Assembly: GCF_963259705.1 (NCBI RefSeq)
Contig: NC_081840.1
Coordinates: forward strand, 152,518,282 to 152,582,281
Reading direction: 5' to 3'
Length of the DNA stretch: 64,000 bases
From: Myotis daubentonii
Taxonomy: Eukaryota; Chordata; Mammalia; Chiroptera; Vespertilionidae
In this document: one piece after another, positions 48,110 to 59,544 of the stretch
Numbering within the stretch: the stretch's first letter is position 1
How the letters are laid out: the number at the start of each line of letters is the position of its first letter
Made by a program: the position numbers and the translations under genes
Notes under the pieces: model-generated
The model's input: the letters and a program-made list of their open reading frames with translations, nothing else
The model's database searches: none
Told to the model about the DNA's origin: nothing

Positions 48110-50595
48110 CAGCCCTTAGTACTGGTTGGAGAAACAATAGAATGATGGGTGGCCAGATGTCAAAGAGAAGGGGAGCTCTGTCCTGCTCCTGGGTATTTTA
48201 AGGCTTTCTGGTCAAAGGAAACATTGCATTATTCCGTAATTTGTCTTGGTTTGTAGACACAAGAATTGAGATTTCATTATGCTGCTTCATTTGCTTCCAC
48301 GATGGTATAATCTGGTCATGGTTGTCCCCTCCTCATCTCACTGTACCTCATTCACCACCTGCTTCTCAGGACATATTATGCTAAATGACATGCATTTGTT
48401 TAAATTTCTTTCTCCCTGAATAAGTTTTAATCTTCTCAGAGCACAGAGACTATACTTTGCCCTGGAACACAATAGATACACTTGACCAATGTCATTTGGA
48501 TTAAGTTAATTTAAACTGATATCTTTTGAGTAACATGTGAAGTGTGCTGATTTCTTATACCTAACGAGCTGCTTGCTGTTCAGAGTTCTAAAGATCCCTT
48601 TGCATCTTCCTGTCTCTCTATGCATTCGGCAGGTCTCTGTTGTGAAAAACACTGGGCTCATTTCCCTTTGTGACTCATAGGGAATGATCAGGGGCTCTGG
48701 GAAGTTTCGCTTTCCTTTGCTAAGTCTTTTGAGGTCTTTAAGTTGTCGACCAATGCTCTGGATTTGGTGACCTTCCACTCTTGCCTTCTGCTTATTTCTT
48801 CACTTGTCAGTAGGTTGGTTTGTAATATGAGTTACATCACTGAGTTGGATGCATTGTAATCTCTGTGAAGACATCCTGGGCACGTAGCGTACACGCTGGA
48901 AAAGACTAGCAAATGCCGACGCCTGCCAAAATCCACTGTAGCCTCCAACTGTAACTCAGCTGTCAGGGAAATGTGTGCAAGGGAGGAGGAACGAGGAGGA
49001 CTTGGTGTGGAACAGAATGAGTGGGGTGAATTTCCTGGAGCAGCCTTAATCAGAAATGTTCAAACATTTTCTTAAAGCCCTTATGTCGTTTACCGCTACT
49101 GTTAGGCAGGCCATTTGAAGGTGGGCTGCCTTTGTGGGAAGGTTGCGTTTATGTTTTATATTTGACCTGAAGTGGCAAAACAAAGCCAGTATAGTGTCAT
49201 GGAAAATAGCCCGTGGTTTAAAAAAATGGCGGAATTTTGGGTGCCCAGGTCAGGGGAACAAGGCTTAGCAAGGCAGCAGACAGGCTATGCTTGCGGGACA
49301 ACACACCTGAGGGTGCTGGCATCATTAGGCAGGACTGCAGGATTCTTTGAAATGTGTAGTTCCGTCATCTTTGAATGAACCGGCATTTCACAGTAGAGAA
49401 ATAAACAAGGAGAGACCTACCATCTGTCTAGGCACCAACCTTTTAAATCCTTTCTTTTCCCTTTTTCAATTTACTTGTCATTGCTGGTGTGAAACAAAAG
49501 ACCTCTCCTACACAATGGTCTGGAGAACTAATACAATGGGTGCACACACATATTCCTCTTTACAGGTTGGGATGAAGACGGGAGGAAAGTCCCCCGAGCC
49601 CTGCGAATTCTCCGATTTTGCCTTGTTTCACCCACTCTGCCCCATAAAGCCCATTGTAGGGGTGGAGGGAAAGAAGCTTGGCCCTGAGCCCACAGCCCGA
49701 GGAGAAGGGAAGACTTTGTTACGTTTACCACAGGAGGCACTGAAGCTCAAGAAGCTGGGGTTCTGAGACTGGGAGAGCTTTTCCCCAAAACCGTGAGCCA
49801 GAGCAGGGAAGTGAGGCCTGGCCAGAAGAAGCAATGAGCCTGGGTGTGAGGACAGGCTGTTCCGGGTCAACTCCTGTCTGCCTGTACTTAGGCCATTTGT
49901 TTCTTTTATACCCTTATTCTTCTATCAAAATCTTAAATAGGCAGTTTTGTGTTGGACAATATATAGAGGTGGCCAGCAACCTAAGGCAGCAAAGAGAGAA
50001 CCAGAGCATGGTCTGACCTCCAACAACTCCATCCTTAAGCCCTGCCCAAGAGGCCCTTCATGGTGGCTCCCACCCTTTTCCCCAGGCCCCTGAAATTAGT
50101 CCTTCACTCAGGCTCCAGGAGCCCCAACCATGCCTTCTCCAGCTGCCTAATTGTTCTGGGATATACAGGTGTGTAACAGCCAGAGTGAGCAGTACCTGGG
50201 CAAATGCTCCCAACAACCCATGAGGAAGGTGAGACACAGAGAATCATCTGTTGGGTGTCACCTAGCAAATAAGGAGAAAACCCAGGTCCCATGAATCTAT
50301 GCCTGTTGATTTCCTATTGGCTCACTTGTTCTAAACAAAGGGGGTTCTGTATCCTGAGTCACATTTCCTTCTAGAAAGAAAGCTCTCTCTTATTGGAGAG
50401 TTCACGATTTCTGCATTATTCTTCAGCAGGTATAGGATGCTTGACACTTGCCAAGGAAGCCAGAGCTCTGTCCCATGATTCTGGCTATGTCTGTGTGTCG
50501 TCAAAGGAGTCTGATCTTGCTGCTGTTGATGATGATGATCACACTAAACAACAGCTGTTTGCTTACCCTGCTGTGTTCCCTTTTCTAAAGATGTA
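48110..50595. other. Intronic sequence without recognised genes
   Basis: 48410-48500 has an L2-like feel. The rest is unassigned single-copy-looking DNA. Confidence 0.45.
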
Positions 50596-50820
50596 CAGCT
50601 CAGATCAATTATAATGAAATTATAATGAAATGGCACAACGTATCCATAGTTACCTTAAGTGTAAAGACTCTAAAACACCAATTAAAAGAGAGAAATTGAC
50701 AGAGTGGATAAAAATAAAATCGTGATCCAACAATGTGCTGTTTACATGAAACTCCCTTCAATTACAATGACATAGATAGGTTGAAAGGATGAGTTAAAGG
50801 ATAGAAAAAGATATACCATA

Positions 50821-51078
50821 GCTTTAGCCTGTTTGAATCAGTGGATAGAGCATTGGCCCATGACTAAAGGGTCGTGCACTTGATTACTGTCAAGGACATG
50901 TACCTCAGTTGCAGGCTCCATCCCAGCCCTGGTCAGGGTGTGTACAGGAGGCAACCAATTGATGTGTCTCTCTCACATCAATGTTTCTCCTCTCTGTCTC
51001 TCCCTCTCTTCCACTGTCTCTAAAAATCAATGGAAAAATATCCTTGAGTGAGGATTAACAAACAAAAACAAAGGAAGG
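50821..51078 (+). mobile_element. Ves SINE nested in old L1
   Basis: It starts GCTTTAGCCTGTTTGAATCA (A-box), GTGGATAGAGCATTGGCCC, then GGACATGTACCTCAGTTGCA, ATTGATGTGTCTCTCTCACA and the tail AAAATCAATGGAAAAATATC. The tail passes straight into a GAA microsatellite. Confidence 0.92.
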
Positions 51079-51130
51079 AGAAGAAGAAGAAGAAGAAGAA
51101 GAAGAAGAAGAAGAAGAAGAAGAAGAAGAA
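51079..51130 (+). repeat. (GAA)n microsatellite grown from a SINE tail
   Basis: About 17 AAG/GAA triplets directly at the 3' end of the Ves SINE. Confidence 0.97.
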
Positions 51131-52220
51131 CCATTGACTATTAATTAAAAAAATCAGAGTGGCCATATTAAAATCAGATAAAGTAGACTCTATAGCAAAG
51201 AAAATTACCAGAGACAAAGATGTAAATTACATAATAATAATAGGATGATTCTACTGGGAAGACATAACCATCCGAAATGTGCATGCACCAAACAAAAGCA
51301 TGAAATTATATGAAGCAAAAAACTGATAAACCTGAAATGAGAAATAGACAAATCCAGAGTTATGTTAGGGACTTCAACTCCCAGCTCTTGGTGATTGATA
51401 GAACTACTGGACTGAAGGTCAGCAACAACTTGGAAGAGCTGAACCACCCCATCACCCAACAGGAACTAATTGATATTTATAGAACATTCACCCATCAGCG
51501 CAGAACATGCATATTTTTCAAATGCCCATGGAACAGTCACCAAGATAGACCATACACCATACAAGTGAATTTTATGACTATAGGCCATAAAACTATCTGA
51601 ACAAATTTCAAAGAGTTGAAATCGTAGAGTGTGTTCTCTGACCATAAAGGACTTGAACAGGAAATCAATAACAGAAAGACAAGAAAGTCTCCCAAACACT
51701 TGGAAATTAAACAATGCACTTCTAAATAACCTACACATCAGAGCAGAAGTCTCAGAGAAAACAAAAATACATGAAACTATATAAAAATGAGAACACAACA
51801 TTACAAAATATGTAGAATGTAGCTAAAGCTGTGCTAAGAGGAAAATTTAACCCTAAATGCTTACAGCAGCAATGAAGAAAAGTCTCAAAGAAATACACTT
51901 CTATTTTAATAAATTATAACAAGAAGAAAAAAACCTCAAAGAAAGTAGAAGGAATGCAATAATAAAGATAAGAAGTCAATGCAGCTAAAAACATGAAAAC
52001 AGAGACAATTAATGAAACAAAACTGGCTCATTAAAAAAAGTCTGTAAGACTGATAAACATCTTGCAAGACTGAGAAAGATAAAAAGAGAGAGACACAAAT
52101 CACCAGTCTCAGGAATAAAATTGGGGACGTCACTACAGATCCTGTAGTCATTAAAAGTATAAGGAGTATATGAACAATTTTATGTTCATAAACTCAACAG
52201 TTTAGAAGAAATGTTTTTTA

Positions 52221-54895
52221 GAAAACAACAAACTACAAAAACACAACCAAGATGGACTCACTAAACCCAAGGGCCTATAACCACTAATGTCCTATAATTA
52301 TTAAAGGAAATGAACTTGTAATTAAGCCCCCAAAAGGAATATTTACCCCCTGTGATATAACAGATTTGCTCAGGTACCGTACCTTAAATCTTCATAACTC
52401 TTACTCTTTCCCTTTATAGCACTTACCACAATTCATAATACCATATTTATTTATATGGTTAGTTTACTGAAGCCTCCTTCTCTTAATCCCGTAAATTCCA
52501 TGACTATGTTACTTCATTCACTGTGTGTCCACAGCATAATGCCTGATGTCTTGTGGGAAATGCACAGCTATGAATGAACAAATGATCTTCTTGGATGGTA
52601 GAAACATAGCTGTTAGGTTGACATTTATATAATGACATACTCAGAAGTCGGTTGAGAATTTTTAAATTTATTTTGTTTAATTTAGCAATGTCGTCATTGG
52701 CAAATGTTAGCAAATGGGAATAATCTGTCACTCCAGCTAGTTCGAGAAAAAGTAGCTGGAGGTAAGAATGAAGCAGATGTTCCCAATTCTCTAAAGTTTT
52801 ACGAAATACTGCATTTGTCTTCTTTTTCATGAAGTCTTAGTTATTTACTGATCTTTCCATTCATACTTTTGCTAAGAGTACTTTTCATTAGTGTATTTTG
52901 ATCTAGGGTGCTCACTTACTTTTCCATATGAAAAGTCTTTAAGTCATGGAGTTCCAATTCTCTTAATGAAGGCGGAGGATGCTATGCATTTCCTTTGTCT
53001 GGCAGGCTAACATTGCTGTCTGGCTCCTGGTAGAGGTTTAAGAAAATTTATTTAAAAATGCTGAAAAGATCCCAAGGATCCCCTCTTCTCCTTTGTCTCA
53101 CCCTATTATTGATTATTGTCCTTACTGCATCAGTCACCTTGGGGCTGACCATGCAGATTCTGCAAATCAAGAATGGATCTTCCAGCCCCTGTTGTGCACC
53201 AGAACCTTGCACAGCAATGGGGTCTTCCTGAAAACTTCTTGAATGAATGAAGGAACAGCTGAGTGTACAATTAATCCAAAGGTGGTCTTAGGTAGAAACA
53301 AACCAACTGATATACATGCTTAAAGGAAATGAAGAAACAAGCAACAAATGAAACAGCCCTCTGGTTTCTAACTCAGCCAAGTTTAAAAATGCACTATTTT
53401 ATTTTCCATTGGGTCTATAAAGAACTCAGCTGGCATTTTAGCTCTGATGCAAACTTTGAAAATGGCAATTATTATAACCAAAGAGGAAATAAGATAAAGA
53501 GAGAATAATGAAAGCAGTTATGCAAGAGATAGGTGAGCGTCGAGAAAGGACAGGAATAAGGTGACCATGCTTATGACACTCTCTGAATGAGGAAGTTTGG
53601 GTTAAGATCGACATATTACATGTGTCCCCCGTATGTTTTGCATGGAGGGTAGTGCAGGTCTTTAAAATGTTATGTTCTTATTGCTTAAACAGCCCAGTTG
53701 GAGATCATATGGTTTGTGATTGATGTTAAAGTGCTTTGAGGGGCAGAAGAGGAAAAGCCAACTGGATTAAAATACACGGATAACCAACTGCATGCAGATC
53801 TCATTAATTCTTATGCCCTGTGAAATAAATTATTATTTCTGTTTTACTGATGTGGAAACTGAGGCCAAGTTTGCAGGGACGATAACTGGAGGGTCCTAAG
53901 CCAGCTCTGTCCAAAGTCTCTTCCCTCAGGACCAAGTCCTATCAGCCACGACTTGGCTTCAGTATAGTTGCCCCATCACACCGACGGGGGAAATTTCCGG
54001 AAGAAGAACACAGAAGATTTGAAATATGACACACAGATAATTTAAAGGACAGGTAGTGGGTAGTTCTATTTATGTGTGTTTAATGTCAGGAAAATGTAAA
54101 TGCTTCCTTGAGAACTTTAATAATCCTATAAATACAGGTGTAAAGTAAACTTGGACAGTGGATAAAATTTCACTCAGACGCGCCTCAGTCAACCTCACAT
54201 TGCAGCATGGCTGTTATACTGCTAACTATGATCTTAATTGAACATGCAGTTATGTAATCTCTTGATAAGTTGGTACACACTGGACAGATTCTAAAGAAGA
54301 ACATGGCTATTTAACATTTAGGTACTTTTTTTATATAATCAGAAAGGAAACATTAATATTATCAAGAAGATGTTAAGCTAACAGTGTGAGTTTTGGATTA
54401 AGTTATTAGATTGAGAGAAGGATAATAAGAGAAGATTTAAGATGACCTAAGCAGGTGATGCTGACAGAGACCAGTATCAGAAATTCCCATTTAAATGTAA
54501 TTTGGAAATGTTTTACTTGCTGCTGTTTTTATCTCTTCAGGTGAATATATTTGGCAGATGGTCCCAGAGGGCCTTCTCTATGCCAGGGCTCAGCTCCTGC
54601 TGGGGAACCAGAGGTGAGCCTCAGCGCTCTGCCTGCCTGGGAGAGCCACACATCCAGGAAATTAAACACAACATTGCCTGCTCCTGCAGCTCACCTGGGA
54701 GACCCTGAGGGCATAAAGGATGGGCACATAACTGGTCCTGGAGGACTGAGGTGCCTCCAGCAAGAGGTGTCCCTGGGTCACAGGCTGTCTGGCGTAGGTG
54801 GACCAGCATGATGGGCAGCCCTGGCTGGGGGATGGTGGCGCCAAGGCAAGTGGCTGCTGGTCATCTAATTGTTGCCTTTGTGTGAAACTAATTCA
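52221..54895. other. Intronic sequence with L2/MIR scraps
   Basis: 52370-52570 (CTTTATAGCACTTACCACAA, CAGCATAATGCCTGATGTC) is L2-like. 53815-53905 (TGATGTGGAAACTGAGGCCA) is inverted MIR. Nothing else recognised. Confidence 0.5.
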
Positions 54896-55050
54896 AGGAG
54901 CTTCTTTTAAATTGAGATGTAATTGACATATAACATTGCATTAGTTTCAGGTATATGATTTGATATTTGTGTACCCTGTGAAATGATCGCCACAATCAGT
55001 CTAGTTACCATCTGTTACCACACAAAGTTACAGAAGCCTTCATCCTCTCA
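54896..55050 (+). mobile_element. Old L1 fragment
   Basis: TTGAGATGTAATTGACATAT, then TTAGTTTCAGGTATATGATT and ATGATCGCCACAATCAGTCT. This string occurs in old mammalian L1 non-coding ends. Confidence 0.6.
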
Positions 55051-56890
55051 GGTTATTTCTGGTGGACAAAGCTTGTGAAATAGTCTATAATCCAGCTGCT
55101 GTGAGAATCGGGGCCCTTGAGCTTGTGGAGGTGTTTTCCCGTAGGCATCCCTGCACCAGGCCTTCTGGGTCGTCTATATTGAGCCCCCACTCTGATGGGA
55201 CTTGATGCACTGTTTTTGTTGTTGTTTGTTTATGATCTGAGCTGTAGCATGGCCACCACTGCTCTACACCCCTCATGGGCGAGACATCGTGACTGACACC
55301 GCTTGTCTCCAGCCCATGTCTCCAGCACAGGCACTTGTCACTGGGGGACACCGCCTCCTCACAAACAGGAGCTGGGGGTCTGTGCCATGAGGACGGGCTT
55401 TAGAGAAGGTTCTAGTCTGCACATCATTCACAATAGGAAAGGTGGCAAAATGTGTGTAATCATGCTTTAAGAGAAAAACCATTGCATAGGGAGGGGAAGG
55501 ATTGCTTTTGTAATAGAGCCACTCCAGTTAGGGCTTATGGCCACCTTTCTCCCTAGGTAATGTTTGTTTCCTTACCCAAACACATGAGCTGAGGTGAATG
55601 AAATTAACTACAAGCTAGAGAAGTCAGGAGGGTATTTTAGGTTCAAGCTCCAGCCATCACCTTTTGTAATACGACTTCATTCTGTAATAGAAACAACTCT
55701 GTCAGGTTCTCACGGTGTGCGTGCACAGAATGAATAACTTTATTCACACATAGCAACTCCTCAGAAACCACTTATGTTTACAACTGTCTATTAGTTTACT
55801 AGAATTTTATGAAACAGAGAACCATCCTGAGGGAAACCTATAATTTCCCAACAGCTATTATTTCTGTATTCCTTTTATAATTAGCCCAGATCACTTTTTG
55901 TTTTAAAGAAATTCTTTGCTGATGATGTTCAGCAATCACATTTATTTATTGTGCTTAAACGCTGGTGATGTCGGTAGCTTAAAAGGCCATTATGCCTGGC
56001 CTTTTGTTCAAAAGCTACTTTGATATTACAAAAAATCATGTGTGACAATGTTAGGATTGGAATTAGGTTATTCTTCATATAACACTCTGCAGTATCACAA
56101 ACATCTTTACAATAATAATTTAAAGAAGCATTTATATAGTGAACAGAAATTTTATTTTTCTAAAAACTTGCACCTTCCACAGCTTGTAGAGAATAGAACA
56201 TTAGAAGATGTTAATGCACACAGATGTGTCTAAATTTCCCTCTGAGAGAAGCTGCCTTAACTGGCATTTCAAGTTTTATATTCTTTCTCTAAACGAGTGA
56301 TTTCATTTAAATAATAAGGTCTTATATTTTGTGATGAAAATTCATCTGCTTCATGTAACTCTGATGCAACCTGATTTATCATTGACTATATTCTCTTTCA
56401 AGGAGAATATTCTTCTCATGACATTATGCAAGAATCCTTATATTTCTTAGTCTTTGGCATTTTCTATTAATCTCACTATATCCGTGTTCATGCTAGTTGA
56501 GTAAAAAATTAGAAATATATAGTAGTTACATATTTGAATAAATACAACTGCAGAAATTAATGTATTTTGTCCACCTGAGTGAGCCTGTCTATGGCGTGCC
56601 GTTAGCTGCGTGAAGGGACTCTCAGGGAGTTAACAAGCATTTTCACTGGAGAGTGGGAGGATATTGGAATAATTCCTTTTTTCATCCTCTAGGAAAAAAT
56701 GCATAAAGTCTGTTAAAATAAATTTTAGAAATTGTTTTTGCAAAAGATGTAAATAAGAACACTTTTTTTGGTATAAATTAACACACCCATATACCAGTAT
56801 GTATTGGGGACTCTGAGAAAGAAGATACCTACTAAGAAAGGCTCCCAATGGCTAACTGGGTTCAAATTAAACAAACAAAAAAACCCAAAC
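55051..56890. other. Intronic sequence without recognised genes
   Basis: Mostly AT-rich unique-looking DNA. 55905-56000 has a compact TTTATTTATTGTGCTTAAACG segment that might be conserved. No repeat family recognised. Confidence 0.4.
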
Positions 56891-56899
56891 AGAATCTAG

Positions 56900-57690
56900 C
56901 GGCTATTTTTACACAGGGGTCTCTCATGCAAACTGCACTCAGGGGAGCAGCCTGCAGTAAGCCACCTGCCTGTGCACCGAGCTGCCTGCCTGCACTGTGG
57001 CTCTGCCGCCTGAGCCAGCCCTTAGAAGGGACTTCCTGGAATCCTATTTAAGCCAGTAGGACTGAGGCTTCCCCATCCAATTAAAACTATGCAGCTATAT
57101 CCCCATTAACTTCTTCACTGACCAATTACAACAGCTCAATTCTGGCCAATCAGGACAGTGCCTGCTAGACAAATCAGACAAAAAGATTTGCAGTCCTCAT
57201 TTGCATGGAACAGACCCATCAGGAGCCAGGAGTGGGGACTTTTGTCCATAAAAGCCACCTTCCCTCTGGATCTGGAAGCACATTTTCCCTTTCCACTGAA
57301 GACTGTTTCCTCAGCTGAGCTGATGTAGAAGATATTTTAAAATAAGTTTCTAGGTCCAAGATGGAGCCTACCCTGCACAGTGGTGCTACATTAGCAAACA
57401 GAAACTTAGAGCACTTTTGTGTCCCTGTATATGCTGGGCTTGACCAGAAGGCAGGGTCTCTAGGTGGCCGGTCCCCAGGGCCAAGCCAGCTGTGGGCTCT
57501 ATACTTCTTTCCTAGTTTCTTCTCACCCCACCAAGGCTGACTATGTGGCTCTAGCTGATCAGGGATTTTCTGTTTGTCTCTTTTTTTGGTTTTTATTATT
57601 TATCCTATAAAACCTTCTTGCCTTCCATCCATTCGCTGTTCTCAGATTGGAGACTGTTCATTTCATGAAGTGTTTGTTTCCATCACCTAA
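56900..57690 (+). repeat. Candidate old ERV1-like LTR region
   Basis: It has the promoter layout of a gammaretroviral-type LTR: CCAAT motifs (GACCAATTACAAC, GGCCAATCAGGAC), an octamer TTTGCATGG, TATA-like CCATAAAAGCC, and later CCTATAAAACCTTCTTGCC followed by a pyrimidine-rich stretch. I could not find the TG/CA ends or a target duplication. Confidence 0.35.
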
Positions 57691-57707
57691 ATGGTCTAAT
57701 TTAATTA

Positions 57708-57881
57708 CTAGAGGCCCAGTGCACTAATGCACTGGTGGGGTTCCTTGGCTTGGCCTATGCCCTCTCACAATCCGGGACCCCTTGGGGGATGTCGGAGGCC
57801 TGGTGCAAGGATTTGGCCCCATCCCTATAGGCCAGGCAGAGGGACCCCACCGGTGCAAGAATCTGTGCACCGGGCCTCTAG
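57708..57881. mobile_element. Mirror-image Helitron with two 3' ends (174 bp)
   Basis: The left end reads CTAGAGGCCCAGTGCAC and the right end GTGCACCGGGCCTCTAG, so both boundaries are Helibat 3' termini pointing outward. Each carries a subterminal hairpin (GTGCACTAATGCACTGG; CCGGTGCAAGAATCTGTGCACC). The middle keeps the CAATCCGGGACCCCTTGGGG block and a third, internal terminus-like GGCCTGGTGCAAGG. No 5' TC/AATAAAAG end is present. Confidence 0.85.
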
Positions 57882-57949
57882 TATGCATATAAGGTCTTAG
57901 GTTATTCTCTTCCTGCCCTGCCACCTCCCCCCTTCCCTCTGAGATTCCT

Positions 57950-58070
57950 CAGTCTGTTCCATGTCTCCATGCCTGTGCGTTGAGCATCTGCCCCCTGGTG
58001 GTCAGTGCATGTCATAGCTACTGGTCAAATGGTAGAACGGTCTGTGGTTGCTTAGGCTTTTATATATATA
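57950..58070 (-). mobile_element. Truncated Helibat interior
   Basis: TGCGTTGAGCATCTGCCCCC, TGGTGGTCAGTGCATGTCAT and ACTGGTCAAATGGTAG match the interior of the neighbouring complete element (58430-58490) in the same orientation. Both ends are missing. Confidence 0.7.
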
Positions 58071-58534
58071 CCAGAGGCCCGGTGCACAAAAATTTGTGCA
58101 CTGGGCAGGGGGGGTCCTCAGCCTGGCCTGTGCCCTCTCGCAGTCTGGGATCCCTCAGGGGATGACCACCTGCTGGCTGAGGCCTGCTCCCCAGGGGATT
58201 GGGCCTAAGCTGGCAGTCAGACATCCCCCTGGCAGCCCGGCAGCCCTCGGGGGATGTCCACTTGCCAGCGGGGAGCAGACCTAAGCTGCAGTCGGACATC
58301 CTTAGAGCTGCTGAGGAGGCAGGAGAGGCTCCCACCACCGCTGCTGTACTGGCAGCTGTCCGCCTGGCTTGTGGCTGAGCAGAGCTCCCCATGTGAGAGC
58401 GCACTGACCAACCGGGGGCAGCTCCTGCATTGAGCATCTGCTCCCTGGTGGTCAGTGTGTGTCATAGTGACCAGTCATTCCCAGTCTTTCTGCTGTTAGG
58501 GTCAGTTTGCATATTACCCTTTTACTGTATAGGA
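58071..58534 (-). mobile_element. Non-autonomous Helibat (464 bp)
   Basis: On the minus strand it starts TCCTATACAGTAAAAGGGTA, followed by ATATGCAAAC, and ends with the hairpin GTGCACAAATTTTTGTGCAC and CGGGCCTCTGG (CTAG changed to CTGG). Internal copies of GGGGGATGTC blocks occur twice. There is no coding capacity. Confidence 0.9.
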
Positions 58535-59136
58535 TAGAGGCCTGGTGCACAGTTGGGGGCCAGCTGGTTTGCCCTGAAGGGTGTCCCAGATCAGGGTGGG
58601 GGTCCCACTTGGGTGCCTGGCCAGCCTGGGTGAGGGGCTGAGGGCCGTTTTCAGGCTGGCAGGTGACTGAAACTCCCAACCTCTCCTTTTTTCTTTTCTT
58701 TTTCATTCTGGGATTTATTTACCTCCTATGGCTGTCACTGGAGCTGAGAGCCGGCTTTAGCTCTGAGGCTGGCTCCAGCTTGAGGCCTTGGCTGCTGAAA
58801 GCAGGTATCTGGGGTTTGTTTAGCTTCTATAATTGAAACACTGTTGCAGCTCCAGCTCCGAGGCCGGCTGGCTGAAAGCAGGTATCTGGGGTTTGTTTAG
58901 CTTCTATAATTGCAACATTGTTTCTTAGAGTGCAGCTCAGAGCCTGGCAGCGGCAGGCGGGGAATCTTGGCTTTCTCCATTGCTGGGGCAACCAAGCCTC
59001 CTGTTCCCTTCAGCTGCCTGGCTGCCAGCCGCCATCTTGGTTGGCAGTTAATTTGCATATCTCCCTGATTAGCCAATGGGAAGCGTGTCAGAGGTATGGT
59101 TAATTACCCTATTTGTCTTTTATTAGATTAGATAGA
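58535..59136 (-). mobile_element. Second Helibat, abutting the first head to tail (602 bp)
   Basis: On the minus strand it starts TCTATCTAATCTAATAAAAG and keeps GGGAGATATGCAAATTAAC. It ends GTGCACCAGGCCTCTA exactly where the previous element's TCC begins. The inside has a tandem repeat of about 77 bp (58708-58945) and no Helibat-like GGGGGATGTC body, so its interior is of other origin. Confidence 0.85.
58708..58945 (-). repeat. 77-bp tandem repeat inside the Helitron
   Basis: Two close copies start at 58794 and 58871 (GCTGAAAGCAGGTATCTGGG, GTTTGTTTAGCTTCTATAAT). A third, more diverged copy starts near 58708 (TCTGGGATTTATTTACCTCC). Confidence 0.85.
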
Positions 59137-59544
59137 TTTTTAGCAGATGTATGCAAAATAGCTCTTGCATTAAGAAATTTGAACTTTGAGAGAAGATGAC
59201 TCACCTGAGCAGGTTAGAAAATTATTAATGGCAAGAACTATGCAAAGGAGGAACCAGAGTGTATCTGAATGCTGTGGACATAGTGTTTTGATGGGGTCTG
59301 GGGGCAGCAGGAAGTTTCAGACAATGATTGTGTGTCCTGTGGGTGAGTGAACATTTCAGGATGGAGCTACAACAGGACCAAAGGCCTGGAGGTAAAAATG
59401 ACATGGAATGTGCAGGAAAGTGTAAAAGGATTAAAATTGACCAAAACTAAGATGTCTGTTATAGGTTTGAGTAAAAAAGTACTGAAGTAGTCCTATTTAG
59501 TTATTCTGAACAAATGTTCATACATTTCTCATTTTTGAGGACAA

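Larger units (their letters stand above)
50600..52220 (+). mobile_element. Old L1 ORF2 5'-half fragment (L1M-type), split by a SINE
   Basis: Recognisable blocks of the endonuclease half of ORF2: GTGATCCAACAATGTGCTGT, ACATAGATAGGTTGAAAGGA, GGCCATATTAAAATCAGATA, TATAGAACATTCACCCATCA, GGAAATCAATAACAGAAAGA and CTAAAGCTGTGCTAAGAGGA. Stops and indels are frequent. A Ves SINE and its tail occupy 50821-51130. Confidence 0.85.

Noticed and set aside
58060..58706. Open frames of 60-125 codons in the Helitron cluster
   Set aside because: GC-rich repeat sequence inside non-autonomous elements. No helicase or Rep motif.
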